Origin: Halomonas sp. S3-1-1
GTDB taxonomy: Bacteria; Pseudomonadota; Gammaproteobacteria; Pseudomonadales; Halomonadaceae
Direction: 5' to 3'
NCBI RefSeq assembly: GCF_023757625.1
Contig: NZ_JALGBZ010000001.1
Location: 930,001-994,000 of the forward strand
DNA length: 64,000 nucleotides
Below are positions 34,978 through 43,858 of this stretch, in pieces. The position numbers and the translations under genes are program-made. Every line of letters begins with the position of its first letter. The stretch's first letter is position 1. The notes under the pieces were generated by a model that did no database searches, was not told the origin of the DNA, and saw nothing but the letters and a program-made list of their open reading frames with translations.

Positions 34978-35066
34978 GAGCGCTGTCGAGCAATGCGCTG
35001 CCGGTGTAGTGCTTTTCTCTTTTCATACGTCGGTCGAGCGCCGCGCACCCCTGGGAGACGAAACCA

Positions 35067-35582
35067 ATGACCGCCACTTCCTGCCGTATTCTGGTCATGG
35101 GCGTTTCCGGCTGCGGAAAATCCCTGGTGGGCCAGCGCCTCGCCGCCGAGCTTGGCGCCGAGTTCATCGATGGCGACGACTATCACCCGCCGGCCAACGT
35201 GGCTAAAATGGCCAGCGGCACGCCGCTCGACGACGGCGACCGCCAAGGGTGGCTGGAAACCCTGGCCGGGTTGTTCGCTACGTATCGCCGCGAGGACAAA
35301 ACCGTGGTGATCGCCTGCTCCGGGCTCAAAAAGCGCTATCGCGACTGCCTGCGCACCGGCGACCCGGCGCTCGAAATTTTGTACCTCGAAGGCGAGCCTG
35401 CGCTTTTGAAAAAGCGCCTGACCACCCGCGAAGATCACTTCTTCAAGGGCGAGGCGATGCTGGCGAGCCAGCTCGAAGCGTTGGAGGCCCCCGACGAGCA
35501 GGAGGCGATAGCGCTGTCGATTGCGCTGACACCCGAACTCATTGCCAAGCGCTTCATCACGCGCTTGGCCGGCAAGCGCTGA
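35067..35582 (+). CDS. gntK: Gluconokinase
   Basis: This 171-residue kinase phosphorylates D-gluconate to 6-phosphogluconate. It has the P-loop GVSGCGKS at residues 12-19, then FIDGDDYHPPANVAKMASGTPLDD (in two parts, binding the sugar) and the lid region LTTREDHFFKG. These identify the GntK family. It is the first gene of gntK-gntR, with a GntR operator upstream. Confidence 0.95.
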   Translation: MTATSCRILVMGVSGCGKSLVGQRLAAELGAEFIDGDDYHPPANVAKMASGTPLDDGDRQGWLETLAGLFATYRREDKTVVIACSGLKKRYRDCLRTGDPALEILYLEGEPALLKKRLTTREDHFFKGEAMLASQLEALEAPDEQEAIALSIALTPELIAKRFITRLAGKR

Positions 35583-35650
35583 TACACGGTGCACTTTTCG
35601 CGCCGACGTTTGAGGCTGGCTTGGCGCGTTCGATAAAAGGCCCGTAACTT

Positions 35651-36658
35651 GTGAAGAAAAAACGTCCCACCCTGCAGGACATCGCCGAGCGCGTCGGTGC
35701 GACGAAGATGACCGTCAGCCGCTGTCTGCGCGACCCGCAAACGGTGTCCGAAGGCCTTCGCGAGCGGATCTTTAGCGCCGCCGAGCAGGTGGGCTACATT
35801 CCCAACCGTGCCCCGGAGCTTCTTTCGCGAGCGAAAAGCCGCTCCATTGGCGTGCTCGTACCTTCGCTGACCAACCAGGTGTTCGCCGACGTCATCCTGG
35901 GCATCGAAACCCATACCGAGCCTGCGGGTTTTCATCTGATGCTCTCGCACTACGGCTATAGCCCGGCGCTCGAGGAGCAAAGCCTCGCCTCGCTTTTGTC
36001 CTACAACGTCGACGGCGTGATTTTGTCGGATCACGAACACACGCCGCGCAGCCTGCGCATGCTGGAGACCGCGGGTATTCCCATCGTCGAGATCATGGAT
36101 ACCCACCGCCTGCCGCTTCATCAGGCGGTGGGCTATGACAACGTTCAGGCCGCCGACGACATGGTCAGCGCCATGATTGCACGCGGGCGCCGGCGCATCG
36201 TTTATCTTGCCGTTCGCTTGGACGAGCGTACCCGCCAGCGCCAGCAGGGCTACGCCCGCGCCATGACTCGCCACGGGCTCGAGCCGGTCACGCTGCAAAG
36301 CGCCGAGCGCTCTTCTTATAGCGTCGGGGCGTCGCTGATGCAGACCGTGCTGCGCGACTACCCAGGCACCGACGGGCTTTTCTGCACCAACGACGATGTC
36401 GCCATCGGCGCCTACTACGAGTGCCTGCGCCTGGGCGTACGCGTACCGCAGGCGATGGCGCTGGCAGGCTTTCACGGTCACGATGTGGGCCAGGCGATGA
36501 CGCCCAGGCTTGCCAGCGTCATCACCCCGCGCCGGGCGATCGGCGAGGCGGCGGCGAAAGCGCTGCTGGAGCGCATCGATAGCGATACAGGTAAAGACAG
36601 AGACGCCCACCCGATGCTCGATCTGGGCTATCGCATCGAGCTGGGCGAGACGCTGTGA
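35651..36658 (+). CDS. gntR: Gluconate operon repressor GntR (LacI family)
   Basis: This is a 335-residue LacI-type repressor. The helix-turn-helix is at residues 7-27 (LQDIAERVGATKMTVSRCLR) and the hinge follows at IPNRAPELLSRAKS. The effector domain contains LVPSLTNQVFADVILGIE, FCTNDDVAIGAYYECLRLG and GFHGHDVGQAMTPRLASV, which are nearly identical to E. coli GntR. The start is a GTG with AAAAGG ten bases upstream. It should release the two operators on binding gluconate. Confidence 0.96.
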   Translation: MKKKRPTLQDIAERVGATKMTVSRCLRDPQTVSEGLRERIFSAAEQVGYIPNRAPELLSRAKSRSIGVLVPSLTNQVFADVILGIETHTEPAGFHLMLSHYGYSPALEEQSLASLLSYNVDGVILSDHEHTPRSLRMLETAGIPIVEIMDTHRLPLHQAVGYDNVQAADDMVSAMIARGRRRIVYLAVRLDERTRQRQQGYARAMTRHGLEPVTLQSAERSSYSVGASLMQTVLRDYPGTDGLFCTNDDVAIGAYYECLRLGVRVPQAMALAGFHGHDVGQAMTPRLASVITPRRAIGEAAAKALLERIDSDTGKDRDAHPMLDLGYRIELGETL

Positions 36659-36722
36659 CGCGCTGGTGGGTGCCCGGGGAGTTCGCTAGAGTAGGGGCTC
36701 GATATCGCCACGGAGCGTTAAT

Positions 36723-37568
36723 GTGAAGATCCAGCAGTTGACCATCTACCCGGTAAAATCCCTTCAGGGCATTGATCTTGACGAGGCGGTGGCCACGCCC
36801 CAGGGCTTGGCCTGGGACCGTCGCTGGATGTGGGTCGATTCCGCCCAGCGCTTCGTCACCCAGCGCCAGCTCCCCGCGCTTGCAAGCATCGGTGTGGCGC
36901 TCACCGACACGGCGCTGGTGCTTTCCCACCGAAGCGCCGGCGAGATCGAAATACCGCTCGAGGAGCCTGCGGGCAAAATCCGCCTGGTCACGGTGTGGCA
37001 GGATCACTGCAAGGCCATCGCCGAGCGTGAGGAGGTGTCGCGCTGGCTGGTGGCGGCGCTTGGCGAGCAGGCCCAGGGGCTTTGTTTGGTGCGCTTTGCC
37101 CAAGGCTTCACTCGTTACGTGGAGGCCGACTATATGGACGGCGATGTCGCCGATACCCACTTCGCCGACGGCTATCCGTATCTGGTGGCCACCACCGGCT
37201 CGCTCGCCGCGCTCAACGAAGCGCTCGAGGCCCAGGGCCAGGACGCGGTGCCGATGGCGCGCTTTCGCCCCAATATCGTCCTCGACGGCTTTGAGGCCTG
37301 GGCGGAAAACGGCTGGCAGGCGCTCGATATCGACGGCGCGGCGCGTTTGACGTTTCGCAAGCCCTGTAAGCGCTGCACCATCATTACCGTAGACCAACGC
37401 CTGGGCGTCATCCCCGTCGCTTCCGAGCCGCTAGCGACGCTGGTCAAGCTCAAGACTCAGCCCGCGCTCAAGGGCGGCTACTTTGGTCAAAACGCCACGC
37501 TCGACCAGCGCGCTGAAACGACACTTCGTGTGGGGGCGGCGGCTGCACCAGTGCCGCTACGCACGTGA
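36723..37568 (+). CDS. MOSC domain protein, YcbX-like
   Basis: This 281-residue protein has an N-terminal MOSC beta-barrel (IQQLTIYPVKSLQGIDLDEA) and a MOSC domain at about 120-270. The latter has FRPNIVLDGFEAWAENGW and the molybdenum-cofactor cysteine motif FRKPCKRCTIITVD. E. coli YcbX also has a ferredoxin domain, absent here. Such proteins reduce N-hydroxylated compounds with a partner, using a Mo-cofactor. It starts with GTG, and GGAG is seven bases upstream. Confidence 0.9.
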   Translation: MKIQQLTIYPVKSLQGIDLDEAVATPQGLAWDRRWMWVDSAQRFVTQRQLPALASIGVALTDTALVLSHRSAGEIEIPLEEPAGKIRLVTVWQDHCKAIAEREEVSRWLVAALGEQAQGLCLVRFAQGFTRYVEADYMDGDVADTHFADGYPYLVATTGSLAALNEALEAQGQDAVPMARFRPNIVLDGFEAWAENGWQALDIDGAARLTFRKPCKRCTIITVDQRLGVIPVASEPLATLVKLKTQPALKGGYFGQNATLDQRAETTLRVGAAAAPVPLRT

Positions 37569-37756
37569 AAATAACAGGAACGTCGATAGCGCTCGCTTCG
37601 AGCCATGGTGACCCTTTCAAAGTAGGGCATTTACGTTGTGAAAAAGCCGCTTTTCGGCACTTTCGCTGAAAGTAGGCTACGCTTGGGGATGGGATAACGG
37701 GATGGTTTCCCGGCCCTTTTGAGTAACCAGGCAATTGATTGCAACAGGAGTGTTCC

Positions 37757-38179
37757 ATGGATAGTAAAGCGAATGCGCATTGGGAAGGTGGCTTAAAAGA
37801 TGGCAAGGGCAAGATCGCGACCGAAAGCGGCGCGGTAGATGCCGGCTACTCCTTCAAGCAGCGTTTCGAAGGTGAGAAGGGCACCAACCCGGAAGAGCTG
37901 ATCGGCGCCGCGCACGCGGGCTGCTTTTCGATGGCGCTTTCAATGATTCTAGGCGACAAGGGCTACACCGCCGACGCCATCGATACCCAAGCCACGGTCA
38001 CGCTGTCACAAAGCGACCAGGGCTTCGATATCTCTAAAATTCATTTGGACGTCGAGGCCACCGTTAGCGGAGCCGATGACGCCGCGTTCCAGGAAGCCGC
38101 GGAAACCGCCAAGGCCAACTGTCCGGTCTCCAAGGTGCTAAAAGCCGAAGTGACCATGAACGCCAAACTCAAAGGTTAA
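37757..38179 (+). CDS. osmC: OsmC family peroxiredoxin
   Basis: This 140-residue protein has the OsmC fold with the peroxidatic and resolving cysteines in GAAHAGCFSMALSM and AKANCPVSKVL. The lead-in TNPEELIGAAHAGCFS is typical of OsmC, which protects against hydroperoxides during osmotic and stationary-phase stress. CAGGAG is six bases before ATG 37757. A strong terminator follows. It is distinct from the Ohr paralogue 3 kb upstream. Confidence 0.93.
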   Translation: MDSKANAHWEGGLKDGKGKIATESGAVDAGYSFKQRFEGEKGTNPEELIGAAHAGCFSMALSMILGDKGYTADAIDTQATVTLSQSDQGFDISKIHLDVEATVSGADDAAFQEAAETAKANCPVSKVLKAEVTMNAKLKG

Positions 38180-38208
38180 GTCATTGGTGGGTTAGTTCGA
38201 GTCCGATT

Positions 38209-38237
38209 AAAGGCGCTGTCTTCGACAGCGCCTTTTT
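38209..38237 (+). terminator. Terminator after osmC
   Basis: AAAGGCGCTGTC (38209-38220) and GACAGCGCCTTT (38224-38235) form a perfect 12-bp stem around TTC, followed by TT and A/T-rich sequence. Confidence 0.88.
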
Positions 38238-38316
38238 AATGCAAAATAGTGGCCGCTTTAGAACAAGTGCCACCCTGAAAGGGCAGGCGATAGGTCTCAC
38301 TTCATTTTATACCCAT

Positions 38317-38346
38317 AAAAAAGCCCCGACCTGAGCCGGGGCTTTT
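38317..38346 (-). terminator. Terminator after the PRC-barrel gene
   Basis: AAAAGCCCCG (38319-38328) and CGGGGCTTTT (38337-38346) pair as a 10-bp stem. Read on the minus strand, a T run follows (TTTTTTAT), 19 bases beyond the stop of the PRC-barrel gene. Confidence 0.85.
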
Positions 38347-38364
38347 AGTGTGGACCTAATAGAA

Positions 38365-38919
38365 TTAGCTATTCGCGTCCATTTCTTCGTCGTCCATATC
38401 GGCATCGTTTTCCATGCCGGTATCGCTGTTCATGCCGTCATCATTCATTTCTTCGCGATCGCCGTCACGATCATAACCTTCGGCTTCTTCGAGCGCTTCC
38501 TGGGTGGCGTTGACACGAATCACGTAATCATCGTTGTCTTCGTCCATGGTCAGGTCCAGAGAGTCCCATTCGATGGCGACGTCTTTTTCGCCCATACCCA
38601 GGAAACCGCCTACACCTACTACGACCGCTTGGATTTGGCCATCCATATCAATGATCAGATCGTTGATGGTGCCGATCTCTTCGTCTTCTTCAACGGCGCT
38701 GAGTACCGAGTTGCCGGTCAGTGCATCAGCGTGAAAGCTGTTTTGCGGCGCGGACGTGAGATACGTTGCATCCATGTCGCCAGAGTGCTGCATGGTCGCT
38801 GAGTTGTCGGACTGCGCGTTCGGCTCGGCGGCGTTGTCGGACTGAGCGTTGGCGCCTGCAGCGAACATGAATGCCGGTACCATCAGCGTGCCGAGAAAAG
38901 CGGGTTTGATCATTTTCAT
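38365..38919 (-). CDS. Exported PRC-barrel domain protein with acidic tail
   Basis: This 184-residue protein has a signal peptide (MKMIKPAFLGTLMVPAFMFA, cleaved near ANAQ). A low-complexity spacer with repeated NAQSDNAAEP-like units and a PRC-barrel (LTGNSVLSAVEEDEEIGTIN, then IQAVVVGVGGFLGMGEKDVAI) follow. The last 35 residues are almost all D, E, N and M. PRC-barrels bind proteins or RNA in various contexts; this exported type is common in proteobacteria, with unknown role. ATG 38919 has AAGGAGC upstream. Confidence 0.88.
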   Translation of the reverse strand: MKMIKPAFLGTLMVPAFMFAAGANAQSDNAAEPNAQSDNSATMQHSGDMDATYLTSAPQNSFHADALTGNSVLSAVEEDEEIGTINDLIIDMDGQIQAVVVGVGGFLGMGEKDVAIEWDSLDLTMDEDNDDYVIRVNATQEALEEAEGYDRDGDREEMNDDGMNSDTGMENDADMDDEEMDANS

Positions 38920-39278
38920 TGCGATTGCTCCTTGCGTTCGTAGTAAGGCATGGGCGTTAAACCGATACCTCAACCTTGAATAGCCACAGCCTTTAAAAAC
39001 GCGATTGAAAAGGTCTTTAAAAGACAGCTGGCTATTTTCCTGGTGGTAAAACCACTTCTTGCTTTACACCCTGCGCGCCAAAAGGCAGTTAGGGCGTGTC
39101 GTGCGATCAGGCTTGAAACTACGGGGGTAGCTCGTTGACCTTGTCGTGCGCTTTCCTGCGCGGACACTTCTCAAGGTAGACGCTGTGGATGGCTTTGCAA
39201 TAGCTATACAGGCTGATTTTTCTAAAAAGCCTTTATCTAATTTTTTTACAACCACTTGGCTCTTTTTTTTAATTTAGA
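38920..39278. other. 359-base intergenic region without a gene
   Basis: I see no supportable coding sequence here. The part nearest 39200-39280 is much more AT-rich than the rest of the window, with runs of T. A weak hairpin (39210-39232, AGGCT...AGCCT around T/A runs) could be a terminator. Promoter elements of the PRC-barrel gene must lie near 38930-38990. Confidence 0.5.
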
Positions 39279-39947
39279 TTAACGCGCTGGATCGAGCACG
39301 CCGCTCAAGGAAGCGTTGCGCCGGAACCAGCCGGCAATGCTGCTTCTGGGGTGGCGGGTGGGTAGCACTTCGTGTGGGATGGTGTCGGAGAGAAAGCAGG
39401 CGAAGGTGCCGGCTTCGGGTACCACGCGTGCCACTTCGCGCTCCGGGTCGTTGGGATCGAAAATCACCATCTCGCCGCCGCCGTCACGTGGCCACTCGGG
39501 CGTCAGGTAGCCGACCGTTGAGACTACCCGGTTGGCGCGACCGCGAAAGCTATCCAAGTGGCGCTTGTAGAAGGCGCCGGTCGGGTAGTGGGCGAAGTGC
39601 GCCTCGTACTCGAACAGCCCCAGAAACAGCGTCTGGTTGAGTGCGACCTGCAGGCGCTGCATGGCACTTAGATAGGCGCGCTGCGCTTCGCTTTCCCGGT
39701 TCAGCCAGTGGATGGCGTCGCCGCGAATGTCCTTGCGCAGATGGTGCTCGCGGCCGCGGCCGATCCCCGCCTCTTCGAGCGCCTGGGCCTCCTTGAGCCC
39801 GTAAAGCTCCCGCTCGAGGCTCGCGCAAAGGCCCGCGTCGATCACCCCTTTGCCTACGTACCAGCCCTGTTCGACCAGCGCGTCGATCAGCTCGCCTTCG
39901 GCGCGGGAGGCGAACGCCTCGACAGAGGAGAAAGGGGCGTGGGTCAT
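39279..39947 (-). CDS. 2-oxoglutarate-Fe(II) dioxygenase
   Basis: This 222-residue enzyme has the HxD...H iron triad (H and D in YKRHLDSFRG, later H in DTIPHEVLPT) and the arginine that binds 2-oxoglutarate (HPRSSIAGWFRR). The core GGGEMVIFDP is typical of the prolyl-4-hydroxylase-like PKHD group. Its substrate is unknown. The start overlaps the stop of the Nudix gene (ATGA), so the two are translationally coupled. Confidence 0.9.
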   Translation of the reverse strand: MTHAPFSSVEAFASRAEGELIDALVEQGWYVGKGVIDAGLCASLERELYGLKEAQALEEAGIGRGREHHLRKDIRGDAIHWLNRESEAQRAYLSAMQRLQVALNQTLFLGLFEYEAHFAHYPTGAFYKRHLDSFRGRANRVVSTVGYLTPEWPRDGGGEMVIFDPNDPEREVARVVPEAGTFACFLSDTIPHEVLPTRHPRSSIAGWFRRNASLSGVLDPAR

Positions 39948-40612
39948 GATCGACTCCGACGTTTCGGAGCCGCGTCGATATCGCCTTTTTTAGGCACGCG
40001 CTGGGTGCGCTCCGGGTGGTGTTTGAGCGTGCCGGCCGGGCGCTGGTAAAGATCGATCTCCATGCCGAAGCCCTTGGCCAGAAGCTCGACCAGCATCATG
40101 GCGGAAAGCCCCCAGATGACGTGATCGTCGATCTGATAGCTCGGCACGTAGTGGGCAACGCCGTCCACGTTGATGACATCGGTGTAGGTTCGCTTGTCTT
40201 GTAGAAAGTGGCTCAAGGGCACCTCGAAAATGGCGTCAAGCTCGCCGGGGTCGGCTTTCAATTCGAGATCCGGCGCGATGATGCCGACCCAAGGCGTCAC
40301 GCAGAGCCCGTGCAGCGAAATGATGTCGGAAAGCTGGCCGATACGCTCCACCTCGTTCGGCGCCAGGGCGATCTCTTCTTCTGCTTCGCGCAGCGCCGTG
40401 TGGTAGAGATCCCGGTCGCCCGGTTCGCGCTTGCCGCCGGGAAAGGCCACCTGGCCGCTGTGGGTCGAAAGATGGCTCGCGCGGCGCGTGAACAGCAATG
40501 TGGGCTCGGGGCGGTCGACGATCGGCAGCAGTACCGCCGCCTGTAAAAGTTTGGCGCGGCTCAACTCTTTTGGTCGATAGTGTTGCAGCTCTTTACGTAG
40601 TTTCTCTAACAT
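39944..40612 (-). CDS. Nudix hydrolase, CoA pyrophosphatase-like (NudL/YeaB)
   Basis: This 222-residue enzyme has the Nudix box GGKREPGDRDLYHTALREAEEE, with all catalytic residues (given here in two parts of the motif G-x5-E-x7-REAEEE), at about residue 70. Before it, AAVLLPIVDRPEPTLLFTRRA and HSGQVAFPGGKRE are typical of the CoA-pyrophosphatase subgroup. E. coli NudL cleaves CoA to phosphopantetheine and 3',5'-ADP. ATG 40612 was preferred over the upstream in-frame start at 40696, because GGAAA precedes it and homology begins there. Confidence 0.9.
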   Translation of the reverse strand: MLEKLRKELQHYRPKELSRAKLLQAAVLLPIVDRPEPTLLFTRRASHLSTHSGQVAFPGGKREPGDRDLYHTALREAEEEIALAPNEVERIGQLSDIISLHGLCVTPWVGIIAPDLELKADPGELDAIFEVPLSHFLQDKRTYTDVINVDGVAHYVPSYQIDDHVIWGLSAMMLVELLAKGFGMEIDLYQRPAGTLKHHPERTQRVPKKGDIDAAPKRRSRS

Positions 40613-40694
40613 GGCATTTCCGTCGAATGTGCGCTCGAAAGGGCAGTCGGCACCGGGTCGATCGCCACACCTTATCAGCAGTTGAGATACCAAC

Positions 40695-41252
40695 ATGAAT
40701 TTTTGTAGCCAGTGCGGTGAAAAAGTCCGCTTTGCCGTTCCCGAAGGCGACGACCGCCCGCGCTACCTGTGCGACGCCTGCGGCACGATCCACTACCAAA
40801 ACCCGCGTATCGTGGCCGGAACGCTCCCGGTGCAGGGCGACAAGGTGCTGCTATGCAAGCGCGCGATCTCACCGCGCAAGGGCTACTGGACGCTACCCGC
40901 CGGCTACATGGAAAACGCCGAAACCACCCGCGAGGCTGGCCTTCGCGAAACTCGCGAAGAGGCGCAAGCCGAGGTCGAGATCGAAAGTCTCTACACGCTT
41001 ATCGACCTGCCCCATATCAACCAGGTCTACATGATCTTTCTGGCCGGGCTAGAGGGCGAGTTCGGCGCTGGCGAAGAGAGCCTCGAGGTGGCGCTGTTCG
41101 CCGAACAGGACATCCCATGGGACGAACTTGCCTTTCCCACCATCGAGCGCACGCTCAAACACTTCTTCGAGGACCGCAAAAGCGGTCGCTTCCCGCTACA
41201 CATGAGTACTGTTACCCCGGAAGATCGCGAGCGCTATTTCGGCAGCGCCTGA
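40695..41252 (+). CDS. Nudix hydrolase with zinc ribbon
   Basis: This 185-residue protein has an N-terminal zinc ribbon (FCSQCGE and YLCDACG, four cysteines) before a Nudix domain with box GYMENAETTREAGLRETREE (residues about 74-93). That layout resembles NudC (NADH pyrophosphatase) but the protein is shorter and lacks the SQPWPFPQ motif of NudC. The substrate is unknown. It is divergent from the other Nudix gene, with 82 bases between starts. Confidence 0.9.
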   Translation: MNFCSQCGEKVRFAVPEGDDRPRYLCDACGTIHYQNPRIVAGTLPVQGDKVLLCKRAISPRKGYWTLPAGYMENAETTREAGLRETREEAQAEVEIESLYTLIDLPHINQVYMIFLAGLEGEFGAGEESLEVALFAEQDIPWDELAFPTIERTLKHFFEDRKSGRFPLHMSTVTPEDRERYFGSA

Positions 41253-41404
41253 GGCGCTCGGGATGGCTTCACCGGCGCGAATCACTCTTCTAAAAGCCGG
41301 GCGTAGACCCATATTAGCGAATCAACGCCGACAGGGCTTGAGCGCGGGGTCGCAGTCAGTGGGTTTTTTTAATGGCATTTTCACGATGATAACCAAGCCA
41401 CGCC

Positions 41405-42355
41405 ATGGATAAATTCGAGGTCAAGCTGGATCAGGCCGCCCGCGCGGCCTGGCTCTCCTACGTGGGTGGGCTGACCCAGGACGACATCGCCGCTCAGCTG
41501 GGTGTCTCGCGCCCCGGCGTGCAGCGCCTGCTCTCGCTTGCCCGCCAGGAGGGGCTGATCAAGGTGCAGATCGATCACCCCATTTCGTCGTGCATGGCCT
41601 TGGGCCGGGCGCTTGGCGAGCGCTTCGGGCTTGGCTACTGCGATGTGGTGCCAGCCCAAACCGGCGCCCCGGAAAGCGCGGCTTTTTATCTGGCGGTGGC
41701 CGGCGCCCGGCGCCTTGCCCACTTCGTGGAGCAGAGCGAGCCCTTGACGCTGGCGCTGGGCGCCGGGCGTTCGGTGCGCGCCACCGTCGAGGCGCTGGGG
41801 CGTATCGAGCGCGCCCAGCACCGCTTTGTGTCGCTGATCGGCAACGTCGCCCGGGACGGCTCGGCCAACCGGTTCGACGCGGTGATGGCGCTGGCGGACA
41901 AGACCGGCGGCGAGCGCTTTTTGCTGCCGGCGCCGGTGGTGGCGCAGTCGATCGAGGAGAAGCGCGCGCTGCTCGACCAGCGCCTGTTCAAGGCGATCGG
42001 CGAGGTCGCGGCGGCTTCCAAAGCGGCGTTCATCGGGGTAGGGCGCATCGATGGCCAGGCAACCCTCTATCAGGATCACTTCATTAGCCAAGCGGAGCTC
42101 GACGAGCTTTTGGCGCTCGAGGCCGTGGGCGAGCTTCTGGGCTGGCCGCTCAACCAGCATGGCGAGCTGATCGAGTGCTCGATCACCCGGCGCGTCACCA
42201 GCCTCCCGTTGACGGCGTTTTCCCAGCAGACGATGGTGGCGATCGCCGGCGGCCGCGACAAGGGGCCAGCGATTCTGGCGGCGCTGCGCGGCGGCTGGCT
42301 CAAGGGGCTAATCACCGACGAAGCCGCTGCGCGCTACGTGCTCGAGGCGCCTTGA
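41405..42355 (+). CDS. Sugar-binding transcriptional regulator, SorC family
   Basis: This 316-residue protein has an N-terminal helix-turn-helix (LTQDDIAAQLGVSRPGVQRL, residues about 21-41) and a sugar-phosphate-isomerase-like effector domain (LTLALGAGRSVRATVEAL, then FIGVGRIDG, and VAIAGGRDKGPAILAALRGG). Such proteins sense phosphorylated sugars. It precedes, and on the same strand, a polyol ABC transporter and catabolic operon, which it most likely controls. An inverted repeat just upstream of the transporter is its likely operator. Confidence 0.9.
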   Translation: MDKFEVKLDQAARAAWLSYVGGLTQDDIAAQLGVSRPGVQRLLSLARQEGLIKVQIDHPISSCMALGRALGERFGLGYCDVVPAQTGAPESAAFYLAVAGARRLAHFVEQSEPLTLALGAGRSVRATVEALGRIERAQHRFVSLIGNVARDGSANRFDAVMALADKTGGERFLLPAPVVAQSIEEKRALLDQRLFKAIGEVAAASKAAFIGVGRIDGQATLYQDHFISQAELDELLALEAVGELLGWPLNQHGELIECSITRRVTSLPLTAFSQQTMVAIAGGRDKGPAILAALRGGWLKGLITDEAAARYVLEAP

Positions 42356-42407
42356 GCCGTCGTCTTGACGAGCGTGGCGCTCGCCTGGCGGTGTTAGCGT
42401 AAAGTCT

Positions 42408-42432
42408 TAGCCTGCGGGCTTTGCTTTTTTTT
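42408..42432 (+). terminator. Weak terminator after the regulator gene
   Basis: AGCC and GGCT with surrounding AAAG/CTTT form an imperfect stem, followed by a run of eight T. It would separate regulator and transporter transcripts. Confidence 0.4.
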
Positions 42433-42443
42433 GCGTTAAGGCC

Positions 42444-42466
42444 GATCATTTGTTCGAGTAATGATC
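42444..42466 (+). promoter_or_regulatory. Candidate operator of the polyol operon
   Basis: GATCATT (42444-42450) and AATGATC (42460-42466) are perfect 7-bp inverted arms with a 9-base spacer, 49 bases upstream of the binding-protein gene. The likely binder is the SorC-type regulator encoded just upstream. Only the symmetry and position support this. Confidence 0.5.
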
Positions 42467-42514
42467 AAAAACATCAGTACCATAACAAGACACTATCCGT
42501 TCAAGGAGTGCCGT

Positions 42515-43852
42515 ATGCGTTTCGCCCATCATTGGCCGCTTTGCGCGCTGGCCGCCGGTATCGCGCTGGCAGGCCAGGCCCAGGCTCAGTCACAAGACCA
42601 GTCCCAAACCGAAATCACCGTGGCCACCGTCAACAACAACGACATGGTCATCATGCAGAGTTTGACCGACGCGTTTGAAAGCGAGCACCCGGACATCACC
42701 CTGGACTGGGTGGTGCTCGAGGAGAACGTCCTGCGCCAGCGCATGACCACCGACATCGCCACCGGCGGCGGCCAGTTCGACGTCATGACCATCGGCGCTT
42801 ATGAGGCGCCGATCTGGGCCGAGCGCGAGTGGCTGGCCCCGCTGGACGACCTGCCGAGTGATTACGACATCGACGATCTGCTGGGCTCGGTGCGCGATGG
42901 CCTGAGCTTGAACGGCACGCCGTTCGCGCTGCCGTTCTACGCCGAAAGCTCGATGATGTATTTCCGCAAGGATCTGTTCGAGCAGGCCGGCATCGAGATG
43001 CCGGATCAGCCCACTTGGGATCAGGTGCACGACTGGGCGGAGCAGTTGCACGGCAGCGAAGAGGGGCTGGCGGGCATCTGCCTGCGCGGCAAGCCCGGCT
43101 GGGGCGAGAACATGGCCTTCGTGACCACCCTGGTCAACACCTACGGCGGGCGCTGGTTCGATGAGGAGTGGCAGCCCGAGCTCACGTCCGAGCCTTGGCA
43201 GAACGCCATCGAATTCTATGTCGATCTGCTGGGTAATTACGGGCCGCCCGGAGCGAGCTCCAACGGCTTCAACGAGAACCTGGCGCTCTTTGCCCGCGGC
43301 AACTGCGCCATGTGGGTCGACGCGACCTCCGCCGCCGGCAAGCTTTACGACCCGGACGAGTCGAGCGTGGCTGACAACCTTGGCTTTGCGCCGGCGCCAG
43401 TCGCCGAAACGCCCAAGGGCTCGCACTGGCTCTGGACCTGGGCGCTGGCGATTCCGGCCTCCTCGGAGAAAAAGGACGCCGCGAAAGAGTTCATCACCTG
43501 GGCGACCTCGAAAGAGTACATCGAGCTGGTCGGTGACACCGAGGGCTGGACCAGCGTGCCGCCGGGCACCCGCGAGTCGACCTACGCCAACGAACAGTAC
43601 CAGGATGCGGCGCCGTTTGCCGACTTCGTGCTTCAGGCGATTCAGGACGCCGACCCCACCGACTCGACCCTCGAGCCCAACCCCTACACCGGGGTGCAGA
43701 TCGTCAACATTCCCGAGTTCCAGTCGATCGGCACTCAGGTCGGCCAGAGCATCGCCGCTGCGCTGACCGGCGACACCAGCGTCGAGCAGGCCCTCGATAG
43801 CGCTCAGCGCGCCACCGAGCGCACCATGCAGCGCGCCGGCTACTACGACTGA
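42515..43852 (+). CDS. Polyol/sugar ABC transporter substrate-binding protein
   Basis: This is a 445-residue extracellular solute-binding protein of family 1, with a signal peptide ending near ALAGQAQAQ. The pattern ITVATVNNNDMVIMQSLTDAF, LPFYAESSMMYFRKDLFEQA and ENLALFARGNCAMWVDATSAAG resembles SmoE/MtlE, the sorbitol/mannitol-binding proteins of the alpha- and gammaproteobacteria. AAGGAG precedes ATG 42515. It is the first gene of the transporter operon. The polyol specificity follows from the dehydrogenase downstream. Confidence 0.92.
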   Translation: MRFAHHWPLCALAAGIALAGQAQAQSQDQSQTEITVATVNNNDMVIMQSLTDAFESEHPDITLDWVVLEENVLRQRMTTDIATGGGQFDVMTIGAYEAPIWAEREWLAPLDDLPSDYDIDDLLGSVRDGLSLNGTPFALPFYAESSMMYFRKDLFEQAGIEMPDQPTWDQVHDWAEQLHGSEEGLAGICLRGKPGWGENMAFVTTLVNTYGGRWFDEEWQPELTSEPWQNAIEFYVDLLGNYGPPGASSNGFNENLALFARGNCAMWVDATSAAGKLYDPDESSVADNLGFAPAPVAETPKGSHWLWTWALAIPASSEKKDAAKEFITWATSKEYIELVGDTEGWTSVPPGTRESTYANEQYQDAAPFADFVLQAIQDADPTDSTLEPNPYTGVQIVNIPEFQSIGTQVGQSIAAALTGDTSVEQALDSAQRATERTMQRAGYYD

Positions 43853-43858
43853 CCCTCA

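Noticed and set aside
35435-36610. A 391-residue antisense frame over the gntK end and gntR
   Set aside because: The sense strand has clear gluconokinase and GntR proteins; the antisense frame has no motif.
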